DNA from: Acrocarpospora catenulata
GTDB lineage: Bacteria; Actinomycetota; Actinomycetes; Streptosporangiales; Streptosporangiaceae
DNA length: 64,000 nucleotides
Reading direction: 5' to 3'
Assembly (NCBI RefSeq): GCF_018476525.1
Contig: NZ_JAHCST010000051.1
Coordinates: 1 to 64,000 of the forward strand
Both the position numbers and the translations under genes were made by a program. This document shows positions 26,474 through 35,928 of this stretch, piece after piece. A model generated the notes under the pieces. The model made no database searches and was not told the DNA's origin. It was given only the letters and a program-made list of their open reading frames with translations. Numbering within the stretch: the stretch's first letter is position 1; each line of letters opens with the position of its first letter.

Positions 26474-27472
26474 TCAACTCTGGGGGAAGTGACAGGCCAC
26501 CTGGTGTCCGTCGCCGGTGTCGGTCAGCGCGGGTACGTCGGTGGCGCACACGTCACGGGCCTTCCAGCAGCGGGTGCGGAAGCGGCAGCCCGAGGGCGGG
26601 GACACCGGGCTGGGCGGGTCGCCGCCCAGCACGATGCGGGTACGGGCGCGCTCGGCCCGGGGGTCGGGGATCGGCACCGCGGACAGCAGCGCGTGGGTGT
26701 AGGGGTGAAGCGGCGCGGCGTACAGGGCGTCGGCCGGTGCCTGCTCGACGATCCGGCCGAGGTACATCACCGCGACCTCGTCGCTGATGTGCCGCACCAC
26801 CGACAGGTCGTGGGCGATGAAGACGTAGGTCAGGCCGAACTCGTCCTGCAGGTCCCGCAGCAGGTTGAGCACTCCTGCCTGCACGCTGACGTCCAGTGCG
26901 CTGACCGGCTCGTCCAGCACCAGGATGCCGGGCTCGACGGCGAGGGCGCGGGCGATCCCGATCCGCTGCCGCTGCCCGCCGGAGAACTCTCCGGGGAAGC
27001 GTCCCGCGTGCGCGGGGTGGAGGCCGACCAGGTCGAGCAGTTCGCGCGCTCGCTCCTCCCGGCGTCCGGCGTGCAGGCCGTGGATGGCCAGCGGTTCGGT
27101 GAGCGCGGATCGCACGCTCAGGCGGGGGTTCAGCGAGGCGTAGGGGTCCTGGAAGACGAGCTGGATCTGGCGGCGCAGTTCCCGCAGTTCCCGGCCGCGT
27201 GCGGTGGCGATGTCCGCGCCGTTGACCAGGACCCGCCCGTGAGCGGGGGTCATCAGCCTGACCAGGCACCGTGCCAGGGTGCTCTTGCCGCACCCGCTCT
27301 CGCCCACCAGGCCGAGCGTGCGTGCGCGCGGCACCGTGAAGCCGACCCCGGACACCGCCTGGACCGTGGGGGCCTGGGCGGGGGTACGGCGAGACCAGGG
27401 GCGGGGTCCGCTCCGGCCGCCGAGACGGTACTCCGCCACCAGTCCGGTGACGTCGACGGCGGGCGCGCTCAC
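26474..27472 (-). CDS. Oligopeptide/dipeptide ABC transporter ATPase (DppF-like)
   Basis: 332 residues from GTG 27472, which overlaps the preceding stop (GTGA). Walker [10 protein letters not shown], signature [15 protein letters not shown], Walker [13 protein letters not shown], and the C-terminal extension with [12 protein letters not shown] and [14 protein letters not shown], the Cys cluster typical of Opp/Dpp ATPases. Last gene of the transporter operon. It powers import together with the DppD-like subunit. Confidence 0.93.
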   Translation of the reverse strand: MSAPAVDVTGLVAEYRLGGRSGPRPWSRRTPAQAPTVQAVSGVGFTVPRARTLGLVGESGCGKSTLARCLVRLMTPAHGRVLVNGADIATARGRELRELRRQIQLVFQDPYASLNPRLSVRSALTEPLAIHGLHAGRREERARELLDLVGLHPAHAGRFPGEFSGGQRQRIGIARALAVEPGILVLDEPVSALDVSVQAGVLNLLRDLQDEFGLTYVFIAHDLSVVRHISDEVAVMYLGRIVEQAPADALYAAPLHPYTHALLSAVPIPDPRAERARTRIVLGGDPPSPVSPPSGCRFRTRCWKARDVCATDVPALTDTGDGHQVACHFPQS

Positions 27473-28461
27473 CGGGCCATTCCTTCGATCTCGTGGACAC
27501 GTACGCATGCCGTGGCGTGCCCTTCGCCCACCTCCAGGTAGCGCGGCTCGCCCACGCCGCACGCGGCCGGTTCGCCGTGCTCGCAACGGGGCAGGAACCG
27601 GCATCCGGCCATGCGCGCGGCGGGCGAGGGAGGCTGCCCCGGGATGTACGGAAGCCGGGCCACCCGCCGGTCGACGCGGGGCAGGGAGCCGAGGAGCCCG
27701 GCCGTGTAGGGGTGCGAGGGCCGGTAGAAGATCGACTCGACCGGCCCCTCCTCCACCTTGCGGCCGGCGTACATCACCATCACCCGGTCGGCCAGCCCGG
27801 CGACGACGCCGAGGTCGTGGGTGATCAGCACCACCGAGGTCCGGGTGCGGTCCTGTACGCGCCGGATGGTGTCCAGGACCTGGGCCTGCACGGTCACGTC
27901 CAGGGCGGTGGTGGGCTCGTCGGCGATCAGCACGTCCGGTTCGTTGGCGATGCCCATCGCGATCAGCACGCGCTGCCGCATCCCGCCGGAGAACTCGTGC
28001 GGGTACTGGCCCAGCCGCGTGGCAGGGGAGGGGATGCCGACCAGGTCCAGCAGCTCGGCCGCCCGCTCGCGCAGCGCCCTGGCGGGCGCGGCCCGGTCGT
28101 GTACGTCCATCGCCTCGACCAGTTGCGCGCCGATCGTCATCATCGGGTTCAGCGCGGCGAGCGCGTCCTGGAAGATGATCGCGATGTCCCGCCCGCGTAC
28201 CTCGCGCAGCTCGCGTTCGCGCAGCCCGAGCAGTTCCCTGCCGTTGAGCCGGACCGAGCCGGTGACCCGCGCCGATCCGGGCAGCAGCCCCATGATCGCC
28301 GTCGAGGCGGCGCTCTTGCCCGAGCCCGACTCGCCCACGATGCCGAGCGTCTGCCCGGCGCCGAGGGTGAAGGTCAGCCCCTCGACGGCCGTGACGAAGC
28401 CGGCGTCGGCCTGGTAGCGGACGGTCAGGTCGTGGACGGTGAGTACGTCGCCCGCCGTCAT
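27469..28461 (-). CDS. Oligopeptide/dipeptide ABC transporter ATPase (DppD-like)
   Basis: 330 residues. Walker [10 protein letters not shown], signature [15 protein letters not shown], Walker [13 protein letters not shown], and C-terminal [12 protein letters not shown] with [10 protein letters not shown]. Its start overlaps the DppC-like stop by four bases and its stop overlaps the next start. Confidence 0.93.
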   Translation of the reverse strand: MTAGDVLTVHDLTVRYQADAGFVTAVEGLTFTLGAGQTLGIVGESGSGKSAASTAIMGLLPGSARVTGSVRLNGRELLGLRERELREVRGRDIAIIFQDALAALNPMMTIGAQLVEAMDVHDRAAPARALRERAAELLDLVGIPSPATRLGQYPHEFSGGMRQRVLIAMGIANEPDVLIADEPTTALDVTVQAQVLDTIRRVQDRTRTSVVLITHDLGVVAGLADRVMVMYAGRKVEEGPVESIFYRPSHPYTAGLLGSLPRVDRRVARLPYIPGQPPSPAARMAGCRFLPRCEHGEPAACGVGEPRYLEVGEGHATACVRVHEIEGMAR

Positions 28462-29336
28462 CGTCGCCTCCTTTGTACGTCGAAGGCGTCGCGGAGCCCG
28501 TCGCCCACGAAGTTCACCGCGAGCACGGTGAGCAGGATCGCCACCCCCGGCGCGTACAGCAGGTAAACCTTGGTGGTGCCGATGAGGCCCGCGGCCTGGC
28601 TGAGCATGTTGCCCCAGCTCGACTCGGGCGGCTGGACGCCGAAACCGAGGAAGCTGAGCGTCGATTCGAGGATGATGGCGGCCGCGACCGCCAGGGACAT
28701 GTTGACCACGATCACGCCGACCAGGTTCGGCAGCAGGTGCCGGACGATGATCCTCAGGTCGGAGGCGCCGAGGACCCGGGCGGCCTCGATGAACTCCTTC
28801 TCCCGCAGGCTGAGCACCTGCGAGCGGACGACGCGGGCGATCGTGGTCCAGCCGATGCCGGTCAGCACCAGGATGATCGTGAGCGGGGAGGAGCCGAGCC
28901 CCTGCAGCGCCATGGCCAGGACGGCGATGGCCGGCACGATCAGGAACAGGTCGGTCACCCGCATGATCACCTCATCCGCCCAGCCGCGGGCGTATCCGGC
29001 GATCGCGCCGAGCAGCGTACCGATGGCGGTGGACAGCACGGCCACGGAAAGGCCGATCGCCAGGGAGAGCCGGCCGGCGTAAAGGATCTCGCTCAGGTAG
29101 TCGCGGCCCAGGTCGTCGGTGCCGAGCCAGTGCTCCGGCGCGGGAGGCGTGGCCCCGAGCAGCAGGTCCTGGGCGTTGCGCGGATGGGGCGCGACCCACT
29201 CGGCGCCGAAACAGGCCACCAGCAGGGTCAGCAGCACGAGCAGCCCGAGCACGGCGATCCGGTGCCGGAAGAACCGGCCGGCGGTGCGGCGGGCCAGGCT
29301 CGGGTCGGTGGGCACGGCCGGGGGAGGAAGGGTCAT
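28458..29336 (-). CDS. Dipeptide-type ABC permease (DppC-like)
   Basis: 292 residues, ATG 29336 overlapping the previous stop. N-terminal helix ([16 protein letters not shown]), periplasmic loop with [20 protein letters not shown], five further helices and the [21 protein letters not shown] coupling motif. Standard length and layout for the DppC/OppC class. Confidence 0.93.
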   Translation of the reverse strand: MTLPPPAVPTDPSLARRTAGRFFRHRIAVLGLLVLLTLLVACFGAEWVAPHPRNAQDLLLGATPPAPEHWLGTDDLGRDYLSEILYAGRLSLAIGLSVAVLSTAIGTLLGAIAGYARGWADEVIMRVTDLFLIVPAIAVLAMALQGLGSSPLTIILVLTGIGWTTIARVVRSQVLSLREKEFIEAARVLGASDLRIIVRHLLPNLVGVIVVNMSLAVAAAIILESTLSFLGFGVQPPESSWGNMLSQAAGLIGTTKVYLLYAPGVAILLTVLAVNFVGDGLRDAFDVQRRRR

Positions 29337-30301
29337 CGCAGCGCCACCCGGGGGTCGAGCGCGGCGTACCCGACGTCGGCGAGCAGGTTGAGCAGGATCA
29401 TGGCCAGGGCGGTGACGAGCATCCACGGGAGCAGGACGAACACGTCGCCCGCGATCAAGGAGTCCAGGAACAGCCGTCCCATGCCGGGGATGGAGTAGAT
29501 CTGCTCGGTCACCACCAGCCCGCCGACCAGGATCGCCGAGTCCAGGGCCACGACCGTGACGAACGGCGCCAGCGAGTTGCGCAGCGCGTGGCGGATGAAC
29601 ACCTGCCTGCGCGGCACCCCTTTCGCGCGGGCCGTGCGCACGTAGTCGCTGGACAGCGCCTCCAGCAGCGAGGCCCTGCTGAAGCGCGACCAGCTCGCGA
29701 CCAGTCCCACGGTGAGCGTGAGGACCGGCAGGGCCAGGTGGCGGAAGTAGTCGGCGTTGATCCCGCTGTGCCCGGGGGAGTGCAGGCCGACGAAGTACAG
29801 CGGAGGCTCGGCCAGGCCGAACCGCAGGCGCGGCCACACCGACAGCGCCTGGATCAGGATGAGGCCACACCAGAACGGCGGCAGAGCGACGCCCAGGTAG
29901 GACAGGCCGGTGAACAGGTGGTCGCCCGGCGAGTACTGCCGCGCGGCGGAGTAGACGCCGATCGCCAGGGCCAGCAGCGCGGCGAACAGCACACCCCAGA
30001 GGATGAGCTGGAGCGTCGTGCCCAAGGCCGAGGCGATCATCGGCAGGACGGCGCCGCCGGTCCTGGTGCTCATCCCCCAGTCGCCGGTGAGGAACGCCTT
30101 CATCCACAGCCCGTACTGCTCGGCGATCGAGCGGTCAAGACCGAGGCGGGCCACCTGCTCCGCCACGACGGCCGGGTCCCGGCTCTGCCGCAGCTTGGCC
30201 AGGGGGTCGAACGTGGCGCGTACCGCGACGAACAGGATGAATGACGCGAGGACCACCACCGGCAGTGAGTACAGCAGGCGCCGCCCCGCGAAGGTCAGCA
30301 C
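29333..30301 (-). CDS. Dipeptide-type ABC permease (DppB-like)
   Basis: 322 residues from GTG 30301. N-terminal helix (LLYSLPVVVLASFILFVAV), loop with GLDRSIAEQYGLWMKAFLTGDWG, and the coupling sequence DYVRTARAKGVPRRQVFIRHALRN. Full length for DppB/OppB. First intact gene after the damaged binding-protein gene. Confidence 0.92.
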   Translation of the reverse strand: MLTFAGRRLLYSLPVVVLASFILFVAVRATFDPLAKLRQSRDPAVVAEQVARLGLDRSIAEQYGLWMKAFLTGDWGMSTRTGGAVLPMIASALGTTLQLILWGVLFAALLALAIGVYSAARQYSPGDHLFTGLSYLGVALPPFWCGLILIQALSVWPRLRFGLAEPPLYFVGLHSPGHSGINADYFRHLALPVLTLTVGLVASWSRFSRASLLEALSSDYVRTARAKGVPRRQVFIRHALRNSLAPFVTVVALDSAILVGGLVVTEQIYSIPGMGRLFLDSLIAGDVFVLLPWMLVTALAMILLNLLADVGYAALDPRVALR

Positions 30302-30329
30302 GCCGGGCCTCCGGACGCTCCCACGGGCC

Positions 30330-30848
30330 TCACTGCGCCAGGCCCCATTGCTCCAGGTTCCACCACGGTCCCTCAGCCGGGTTGATGCTGATCGGGCCGC
30401 CGACCTTGCCGCTCCACAGCAGGATGGTGGGCACGGCACTCATCGGGATCGAGGGCACCTCGGCGGCGATGAGCTCGTCGGCCTTGACCGATGCCGCCTT
30501 GCGCGCCTGCTCGTCGAGTTCCGTGGCCACCTGGTCGAGCAGGTCGTCCAGGCCGGTCACCTTTGTACGCATGAAGTTGATGCCGGGGATGGTCGTGGTG
30601 TGCATCATGTAGGTGCCCCAGATGGATCCGCCGCAGGTCGCGATCCAGTCAGTGCAGTCGGGTTCCTGTTCGGCTCCGATGACGATGCCGCCGCCCTTGC
30701 GGACCGGCTTGTCGGCAACCGGCTGGGTGGCGGGGGTGTTCTGCGCCGGTGTGGAGCACCCGGCCGCGAGGACGGACAGGACGGCCGGACCGGCCAGTGT
30801 CACCCCCGGAGATGACGGCTTCGAGGGGGATACGTGCGATTGCTTCAT
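30330..30848 (-). pseudogene. Family 5 solute-binding lipoprotein with internal deletion
   Basis: 172 residues where ~550 are expected. The lipoprotein signal (VLSVLAAGCSTP) and the N-terminal lobe start (IVIGAEQEPDCTDWIATCGG, MMHTTTIPG) are followed directly by sequence normally found at the extreme C-terminus (LDDLLDQVATELDEQARKAA, IPMSAVPTILLWSGKVGG, WNLEQWGLAQ). The junction near residue 90 is in frame, so ~370 residues forming the ligand pocket are gone. The cognate permease and ATPase genes are intact. Either the locus has decayed or another binding protein serves the transporter; an assembly collapse is also possible. Confidence 0.8.
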
Positions 30849-30939
30849 GCGCCGGGCCTTCCGTAACACACCGCCGAATGGGCGGAAGGTGTCCCATATG
30901 GTAAGGAGCGCGTGTTTCGATAGCAATATGCTTAGGCAA

Positions 30940-30962
30940 AGTCATAGTCAATGACGATGACT
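30940..30962. promoter_or_regulatory. Operator palindrome between transporter and TetR genes
   Basis: 23-base near-perfect palindrome (AGTCAT.GTCA.TGAC.ATGACT) between the divergent starts at 30848 and 31032. Its 14-base core, CATAGTCAATGACG (30943-30956), recurs inverted at 34869-34882 upstream of the dehydrogenase operon. Probable binding site of the TetR protein. Confidence 0.75.
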
Positions 30963-31031
30963 TGCACTTAGGCCGGTGTTTGGGCATCGTCAGGACGAGT
31001 AGGCACGTGGTAGTGACGAGGAAGGAACCAA

Positions 31032-31793
31032 GTGGGGACCAGCTCGCGCCGCGAACCCGAGAGCACCTCCAAGAGCGCCTCGACGGGGCGTACGCGCAGG
31101 GCGCGCGACAGCCTCAGCCGGCAGATCATCGTGGCGGCGGCGGAGAAGGTCGCGACGCGTGACGGGCTGGACGGCCTGACCTTCCAGGCCCTGGGCAAGG
31201 AGCTCGACGCGCATCCGACCTCGATCTACCGGCACTTCCGTGACAAGGACGAGCTCGTGCTCGAGCTCATCGACAACCTGCGGGCGCGCTCGTACGGCGG
31301 CACGCTGAAGAAGACCGACTCCTGGCGCGACGACCTGCGGACGATCGCGCAACGCGTCCACGAGCACTTCATGCGCTACCCCGAGTTCGCCCTCCAGATG
31401 GCCGCGCGCACGACCCGCAGGCCCACCGAGTTCGCCAACGTCGAGTTCGCCCTGGACGCGCTGCTGCGCGCCGGCCTGCCCCCGGAGGAGGCGGCGCTGC
31501 ACCTGCGGGTCTTCGGCAACGTCGTACGGTCGCTGTCGGCCATGGAGGCCGGCCTGATGGCGCTGGACCCGGAGAGCCGGGTCCGCGACGAACTGGCCTG
31601 GCAGGTGGAATACCGCCAGCTCCCGGCCGAGGAGTTCCCGGTCATCTCCTCGATGGCCGAGCACCTCGCCCGCATCGGCGACCCGCGCATCTTCGACCTG
31701 GCGGTCGAGCTCTACCTCGACGCGATCGAACTGCGCGCCAACCGCGCGCGCGCCGAGCGCGACGCGGTCAGCCCGGCGGAACCAGAGCGCTGA
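31032..31793 (+). CDS. TetR-family repressor
   Basis: 253 residues from GTG 31032, with AGGAAGGA upstream. A basic, Ser/Arg-rich tail precedes the helix-turn-helix LTFQALGKELDAHPTSIYRHFRDKDEL; the C-terminal domain (about 90-240) is helical, TetR_C-like. It is divergent from the transporter operon and converges on the peptidase gene, overlapping its 3' end by 26 bases. The shared operator suggests it controls both flanking operons. Confidence 0.9.
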   Translation: MGTSSRREPESTSKSASTGRTRRARDSLSRQIIVAAAEKVATRDGLDGLTFQALGKELDAHPTSIYRHFRDKDELVLELIDNLRARSYGGTLKKTDSWRDDLRTIAQRVHEHFMRYPEFALQMAARTTRRPTEFANVEFALDALLRAGLPPEEAALHLRVFGNVVRSLSAMEAGLMALDPESRVRDELAWQVEYRQLPAEEFPVISSMAEHLARIGDPRIFDLAVELYLDAIELRANRARAERDAVSPAEPER

Positions 31794-32865
31794 TCACGCC
31801 CGCCACCAGCGCGACGCGCTCGCCGATCGCGGCCGCGTCGACCCACTCGTTCCGTGCGTGCGCTCCCCCGCCCAGGGGGCCCAGACCGTCCAGGGTGGGG
31901 ACGCCGAGGGCCGCGGTGAAGTTGCCGTCGGAGGCCCCGCCGACCCACGCCTCGGCCGGTGGCGGCAGTCCCGCGGCGCGTGCCACCCGCCTGGCCGTCT
32001 CCAGCAGGCCGGCCGACAGATCGCGTTCCAGCGGCGGCCGGTTGATGCCGCCGGTGCGCAGGATCGCGGCCTCGGGCAGGCGCGGCCGGAGCTCTGCCAT
32101 CGCCCGGTCCACCCGGCGCAGTTCCTCCAGATGCCAGGACCGTACGTCCACGTCGATGCGCGCGCTCTCGGGGACGCTGTTCACGGTCGTTCCCGCCATG
32201 GCGACGGTCGGGGTGACCGTGGTGCCGCGCTCGGGGTCGCCCAGATTCGCGATGGCCAGCACCTGATGGGCGAGCTCCACCAGGGCGTTGACGCCGCTCT
32301 CGGGCTCCAGGCCCGCGTGGGCCGCGCGCCCCTCGATCGTGATCTGGTACATCGCGCACCCCTTGCGGGCCGTCTTGACCGCGCCGTCGGCGCTCGGCTC
32401 CAGCACCAGCACCGCCGAGCACCCGCGCACCACCTCCTCCAGCAGCTCCCGGGAGGTGGGCGAGCCGACCTCCTCATCCCCGGTCACCAGCATCCGTACG
32501 CCGCCGGTCACCCCCGCCGCGGCCAGCGACTCCATCGCCAGCACAAGTCCGGCCTTCATGTCGAACACCCCGGGCCCGGTGACCCGCCCGTCCCGCACCA
32601 CGCACGGCCATCCGGCCAGCGTTCCGCGCGGCCACACGGTGTCGGCGTGTCCCAGGAGCAGCACCGGCTTCCCGGCGGCGGGGCGTCCCTCCCAGTACAG
32701 ATGGGGTACGCCGTTGCGGAGGACGCGCACGGGCGTCCCCAGGCCGGGCGGCGCCCACTCGGTGAGCAGTTCGTAGCACGCCTCAAGCCCGGCACGGTCC
32801 CGGGAGGGCGACTCGATCGCAACCAGTTCGGCGAGCCGGCGTACCGGCCGGTCGGTGGACGTCAT
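31768..32865 (-). CDS. M20-family metallopeptidase (carboxypeptidase G2-like)
   Basis: 365 residues from ATG 32865. Metal ligands in LLLGHADTVWP, GVFDMKAG and VTGDEEVGS (catalytic Glu-Glu), a dimerisation domain around GRAAHAGLEPESGVNA and a late His in GGGAHARNEW. Resembles CPG2/ArgE-type enzymes that release amino acids from N-acyl or peptide conjugates. Last gene of the catabolic operon; TGATG overlap with the upstream hydrolase. Confidence 0.92.
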   Translation of the reverse strand: MTSTDRPVRRLAELVAIESPSRDRAGLEACYELLTEWAPPGLGTPVRVLRNGVPHLYWEGRPAAGKPVLLLGHADTVWPRGTLAGWPCVVRDGRVTGPGVFDMKAGLVLAMESLAAAGVTGGVRMLVTGDEEVGSPTSRELLEEVVRGCSAVLVLEPSADGAVKTARKGCAMYQITIEGRAAHAGLEPESGVNALVELAHQVLAIANLGDPERGTTVTPTVAMAGTTVNSVPESARIDVDVRSWHLEELRRVDRAMAELRPRLPEAAILRTGGINRPPLERDLSAGLLETARRVARAAGLPPPAEAWVGGASDGNFTAALGVPTLDGLGPLGGGAHARNEWVDAAAIGERVALVAGVISALVPPG

Positions 32866-33767
32866 CACGAATCGCTCCCGTCGCGCGGCCGGCAGAAGCC
32901 GGACAGCGCCTCGATCACCTCTGCCGGCGCCTCCTCGCAGACGTAGTGGTCCGCTGGCACGGCGACGCCTTCGACCTGCTCCGCGTACTCCCGCCAGACG
33001 GCGGTCACGTCGAAGTTGCGGCCCACGTAGCTGTGCGCGCCCCACAGCGCGAGCACGGGCACCCGTACCAGGTCGCGGTCCGCGCGGTCGGCGCGGTCGT
33101 GGTCCAGGTCGATCCCGGCGGCGGCGCGGTAGTCGGCGCACGACGCCCGGATCGCGGCCTCGTCGAAGCAGCGCTCGTACTCGGCCATGGCGCGCTCGTC
33201 GAAGGGCCAGGCGCCCGCGTGCCGTCCCGCGAACCGGCTGCGCAGCCAGGCCTGGTGGTCGGCCAGGATCATCCGCTCCGGCAGGCCGGACCCCTGGGAC
33301 AGGAAGAACCAGTGGAAGTAGCTCGACGCCATCGCCCGGTCCACGTTCTCGAACATGTGCAGCGTCGGCACGATGTCCAGCACCGCGAGCGCGTGCACGC
33401 GCTCGGGGAAGTCGAGCGCCATCCGGTGCGCCACCCGCCCGCCCCGGTCGTGGCCGGCGACCGCGAAACGCGTGAAACCGAGCGAGCGCATCAGGATCAC
33501 CTGGTCGGCGGCCATGGCTCGCTTGGCGTACGTCCCGGCTCCTGGCGTGTCTTCCGGCTTGTCGCTGTCACCGTATCCGCGCAGGTCGGCGACGATCACG
33601 GTGTGGTCCCGGGCGAGCGACGGCGCCACCCGGTGCCACATCGCCCGCGTCTGCGGGTAGCCGTGCAGGAGCAGGACGGGCGGCCCCGACCCGCCCGCGA
33701 GGGCCCGGACGCGTACGCCGCCGTCATCGGACTCAACCGGCTCGAAGCCGGGGAACAGCGCCGTCAC
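32865..33767 (-). CDS. Alpha/beta hydrolase of the haloacetate dehalogenase type
   Basis: 300 residues from GTG 33767, overlapping the previous stop (GTGA). Oxyanion region LLLHGYPQT; nucleophile elbow GHDRGGRVAHRMALD with Asp and two Arg spaced as in fluoroacetate dehalogenase (D, R at +1, R at +4); the charge-relay Asp in LAVLDIVPT; His-Trp in YFHWFFLSQ, the halide-binding pair; and late catalytic His in ADHYVCEEAP. The full residue set matches that family, although epoxide or ester hydrolysis cannot be excluded. Middle gene of the operon. Confidence 0.87.
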   Translation of the reverse strand: MTALFPGFEPVESDDGGVRVRALAGGSGPPVLLLHGYPQTRAMWHRVAPSLARDHTVIVADLRGYGDSDKPEDTPGAGTYAKRAMAADQVILMRSLGFTRFAVAGHDRGGRVAHRMALDFPERVHALAVLDIVPTLHMFENVDRAMASSYFHWFFLSQGSGLPERMILADHQAWLRSRFAGRHAGAWPFDERAMAEYERCFDEAAIRASCADYRAAAGIDLDHDRADRADRDLVRVPVLALWGAHSYVGRNFDVTAVWREYAEQVEGVAVPADHYVCEEAPAEVIEALSGFCRPRDGSDS

Positions 33768-34831
33768 GCAGGCACCGCCGCGTGCCGCAGCCGCTCGACG
33801 ATCGCGTCGCACACCTCATCGGTGGACAGAGCGCCGCCCAGGTCGGGCGTCACATCCCCCGCGAGCACGGTCTGCTCGAGCACCTCGGTGAGCTGCGCCG
33901 CGGCGGCGGTCTCGCCCAGATGCTCCAGCATCAGCGCGGCGGACCAGATCTGCCCGATCGGGTTGGCGATCCCGGTGCCGGCGATGTCCGGGGCCGACCC
34001 GTGGATCGGTTCGAACATGGACGGATGCCGCCGGGTCGGGTCGATGTTGCCGCAAGGCGCGATCCCGATGCCGCCGGCGAGCGCGGCGGTGAGGTCGCTG
34101 AGGATGTCGCCGAGCAGGTTCGAGGCGAGGATGACGTCGAAGCGCCGGGGGTCCAGGACGAGCAGCGCGGCCAGGGCGTCGACGTGGTAGCGGGTCAACT
34201 CGACGCCGGGGTGGTCCCGCGCGACCTCCTCCACCACCTCGTCCCAGAACGGCATGGTGTGCACGATGCCGTTGGACTTGGTCGCCGAGGCCACCTTGCC
34301 CGAGCGACGCTCGGCCAACTCGAACGCGTGCCTCGCGATGCGTTCCACGCCCCGGCGGGTGAAGACGGCTTCCTGCACCGCGAACTCCTCCGGCGTGCCG
34401 GTGAACATCCTGCCGCCGACCTGGCTGTACTCGCCCTCGGTGTTCTCACGCACCACCACGAGGTCGAAGGGCCGGTCATCGCGCAGCGGCAGGCGCGTGC
34501 CCGGCAGGGGACGCACCGGCCGCAGCGCGACGTACTGATCAAAGCGCCGCCTGATCGGCACGAGGAGCCCCCACAGCGAGACGTGGTCCGGCACGTCCGG
34601 CGCACCGACGGCACCGAGCAGGATGGCGTCCGCCCCCGCCAGGAGCTCCAAACCGTCCTCCGGCATCATCCGGCCGGTCTCGCCGAAGTACGCGCACCCC
34701 CAGGGGTAGTCGGTCCAGCGCAGCCGGAAGCCATGCGGGCCAGCCAGAGCATCAAGCACCCGCCGGGCGGCAGGGACGGTCTCCTGGCCAATGCCGTCGC
34801 CCGGAATGGCCGCGATGTCATATTCGCGCAT
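33764..34831 (-). CDS. Tartrate/D-malate/isopropylmalate-type dehydrogenase
   Basis: 355 residues from ATG 34831, with AGGAG eight bases upstream. AIPGDGIGQETVPAA at the N-terminus, substrate Arg region LRPVRPLPG, VVRENTEGEYS, metal-binding Asp in SNLLGDILSDLTAALAG and FEPIHGSAPDIAG place it in the beta-decarboxylating dehydrogenase family; the sequence style (VRENTEGEYS, FDVILASN) favours the tartrate/D-malate branch over LeuB. It oxidises a 2-hydroxy diacid with NAD. First gene of the operon, directly behind the second operator copy. Confidence 0.9.
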   Translation of the reverse strand: MREYDIAAIPGDGIGQETVPAARRVLDALAGPHGFRLRWTDYPWGCAYFGETGRMMPEDGLELLAGADAILLGAVGAPDVPDHVSLWGLLVPIRRRFDQYVALRPVRPLPGTRLPLRDDRPFDLVVVRENTEGEYSQVGGRMFTGTPEEFAVQEAVFTRRGVERIARHAFELAERRSGKVASATKSNGIVHTMPFWDEVVEEVARDHPGVELTRYHVDALAALLVLDPRRFDVILASNLLGDILSDLTAALAGGIGIAPCGNIDPTRRHPSMFEPIHGSAPDIAGTGIANPIGQIWSAALMLEHLGETAAAAQLTEVLEQTVLAGDVTPDLGGALSTDEVCDAIVERLRHAAVPA

Positions 34832-34862
34832 GCGTTCTCCTGTCCCGCTTAGCAAGGCGGTT

Positions 34863-34885
34863 AGTCTACGTCATTGACTATGGAA
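34863..34885. promoter_or_regulatory. Second operator copy upstream of the dehydrogenase operon
   Basis: Contains CGTCATTGACTATG (34869-34882), the exact reverse complement of the core of the 30940-30962 palindrome, plus AGTC at the same outer position. It lies 32-54 bases upstream of the start at 34831. Confidence 0.75.
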
Positions 34886-34998
34886 TGACCAGAGTACGGC
34901 GGGCACGCATCGATCGCCCTGACTAGAAGCAGTTACGCGCGGGAAGTCGCTCGCGCGCTACCCCGACTGGGACACCTGGTTACGCCGGTGGTCCTGAC

Positions 34999-35517
34999 AT
35001 GAGTAGGGTCGCGGCCATGAGTTTGGAAGGTCACCCGATCGTCGGTGATGTCTGTGCGGAATGTGGTGAGCCCCGGGATCGGCATGATCGGCATGTCCGA
35101 TTCCGCCTCCCGGATCCTGTGCTGGGACTTGATGAGGCTGAGCGCGAGGCTCTCACGTGGAGCACTGACGACATGATGCAGGTGCAGGGCTATGGCGCGT
35201 TCATCCGCTGCCTCCTGCCGGTGTCGTTGACCGGAGGCTACAGCGTGACCTTCGCTGTCTGGCTGGGCGTGCATCCGGATGTGTTGCAGAAGGCGTATGC
35301 GGTCTGGTGGGAACCGGAGTACGCGACCTTGAAGCTGTCCGGGGTGCTGGCTAATGCGATCCCTCCGTGGGGAGACCAAGTCATGGCGGCCCCAGCAGAG
35401 GCAGTCGTTCGAGACCGCGAGCAACTGCCGTATATCACGCGTAGCCCGCATGCAGTCCTGTCAGATGTCCTTCGCCGCGAGTGGCCGCATGCCGATGTGC
35501 TGCGCATGGTGCCGTAG
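34999..35517 (+). CDS. DUF2199-domain protein
   Basis: 172 residues (ATG 35017, six codons on, is an alternative start). VCAECGEPRDRH near the N-terminus and the core TDDMMQVQGYGAFIRCLLPV, FAVWLGVHPD and YATLKLSGVLANAIPPWG follow DUF2199. Proteins of this family are cytoplasmic and uncharacterised; some accompany polymorphic-toxin loci. Lower GC than the preceding operon. Confidence 0.75.
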   Translation: MSRVAAMSLEGHPIVGDVCAECGEPRDRHDRHVRFRLPDPVLGLDEAEREALTWSTDDMMQVQGYGAFIRCLLPVSLTGGYSVTFAVWLGVHPDVLQKAYAVWWEPEYATLKLSGVLANAIPPWGDQVMAAPAEAVVRDREQLPYITRSPHAVLSDVLRREWPHADVLRMVP

Positions 35518-35720
35518 AGAAAAGGAGAAGACGGAGAGCGGTCCCCAGGTCGCACGCGCAGAGGCCCGGATCTCATCGCCTCGAAAGCGATAAAGGCAGG
35601 TTTGGTGCATGGCAGGCCTGAGCCGCTATGCGATCCCTCCGTACTCAAATCTACGAATTCATACTTCCTACACTGGCTGAACTCTGAACGATCCGGTTAG
35701 GCCGTTGGGCACACGGATGA

Positions 35721-35925
35721 TCAAGACGGCTGAAGCCATTGCCGGTGCACGTTGAGCAGGCCGGTCTTTTCCAGAGGGAGCATTCCGTCTCCGTACTGGC
35801 GGAGCCGCGCATAAGCCTGGCGGAGATCGGTGAGTGCGGGGAAATGGCCGAGTTGGATGGCGAGGGTGAGGACATTTTCGATTCACCGCGTCGAGGACGC
35901 AGATCTCGTCGCGGGGATCGGGCAC
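35721..35925 (-). pseudogene. Frameshifted relic of an unrecognised small gene
   Basis: A GTG at 35925 opens PDPRDEICVLDAVN, then the coding-like sequence moves to another frame (NVLTLAIQLGHFPALTDLRQ, LEKTGLLNVHRQWLQPS) ending at 35721. It directly follows the 35929-36285 frame, as in a two-gene unit. One indel separates the halves. Family unknown. Confidence 0.4.
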
Positions 35926-35928
35926 GCG

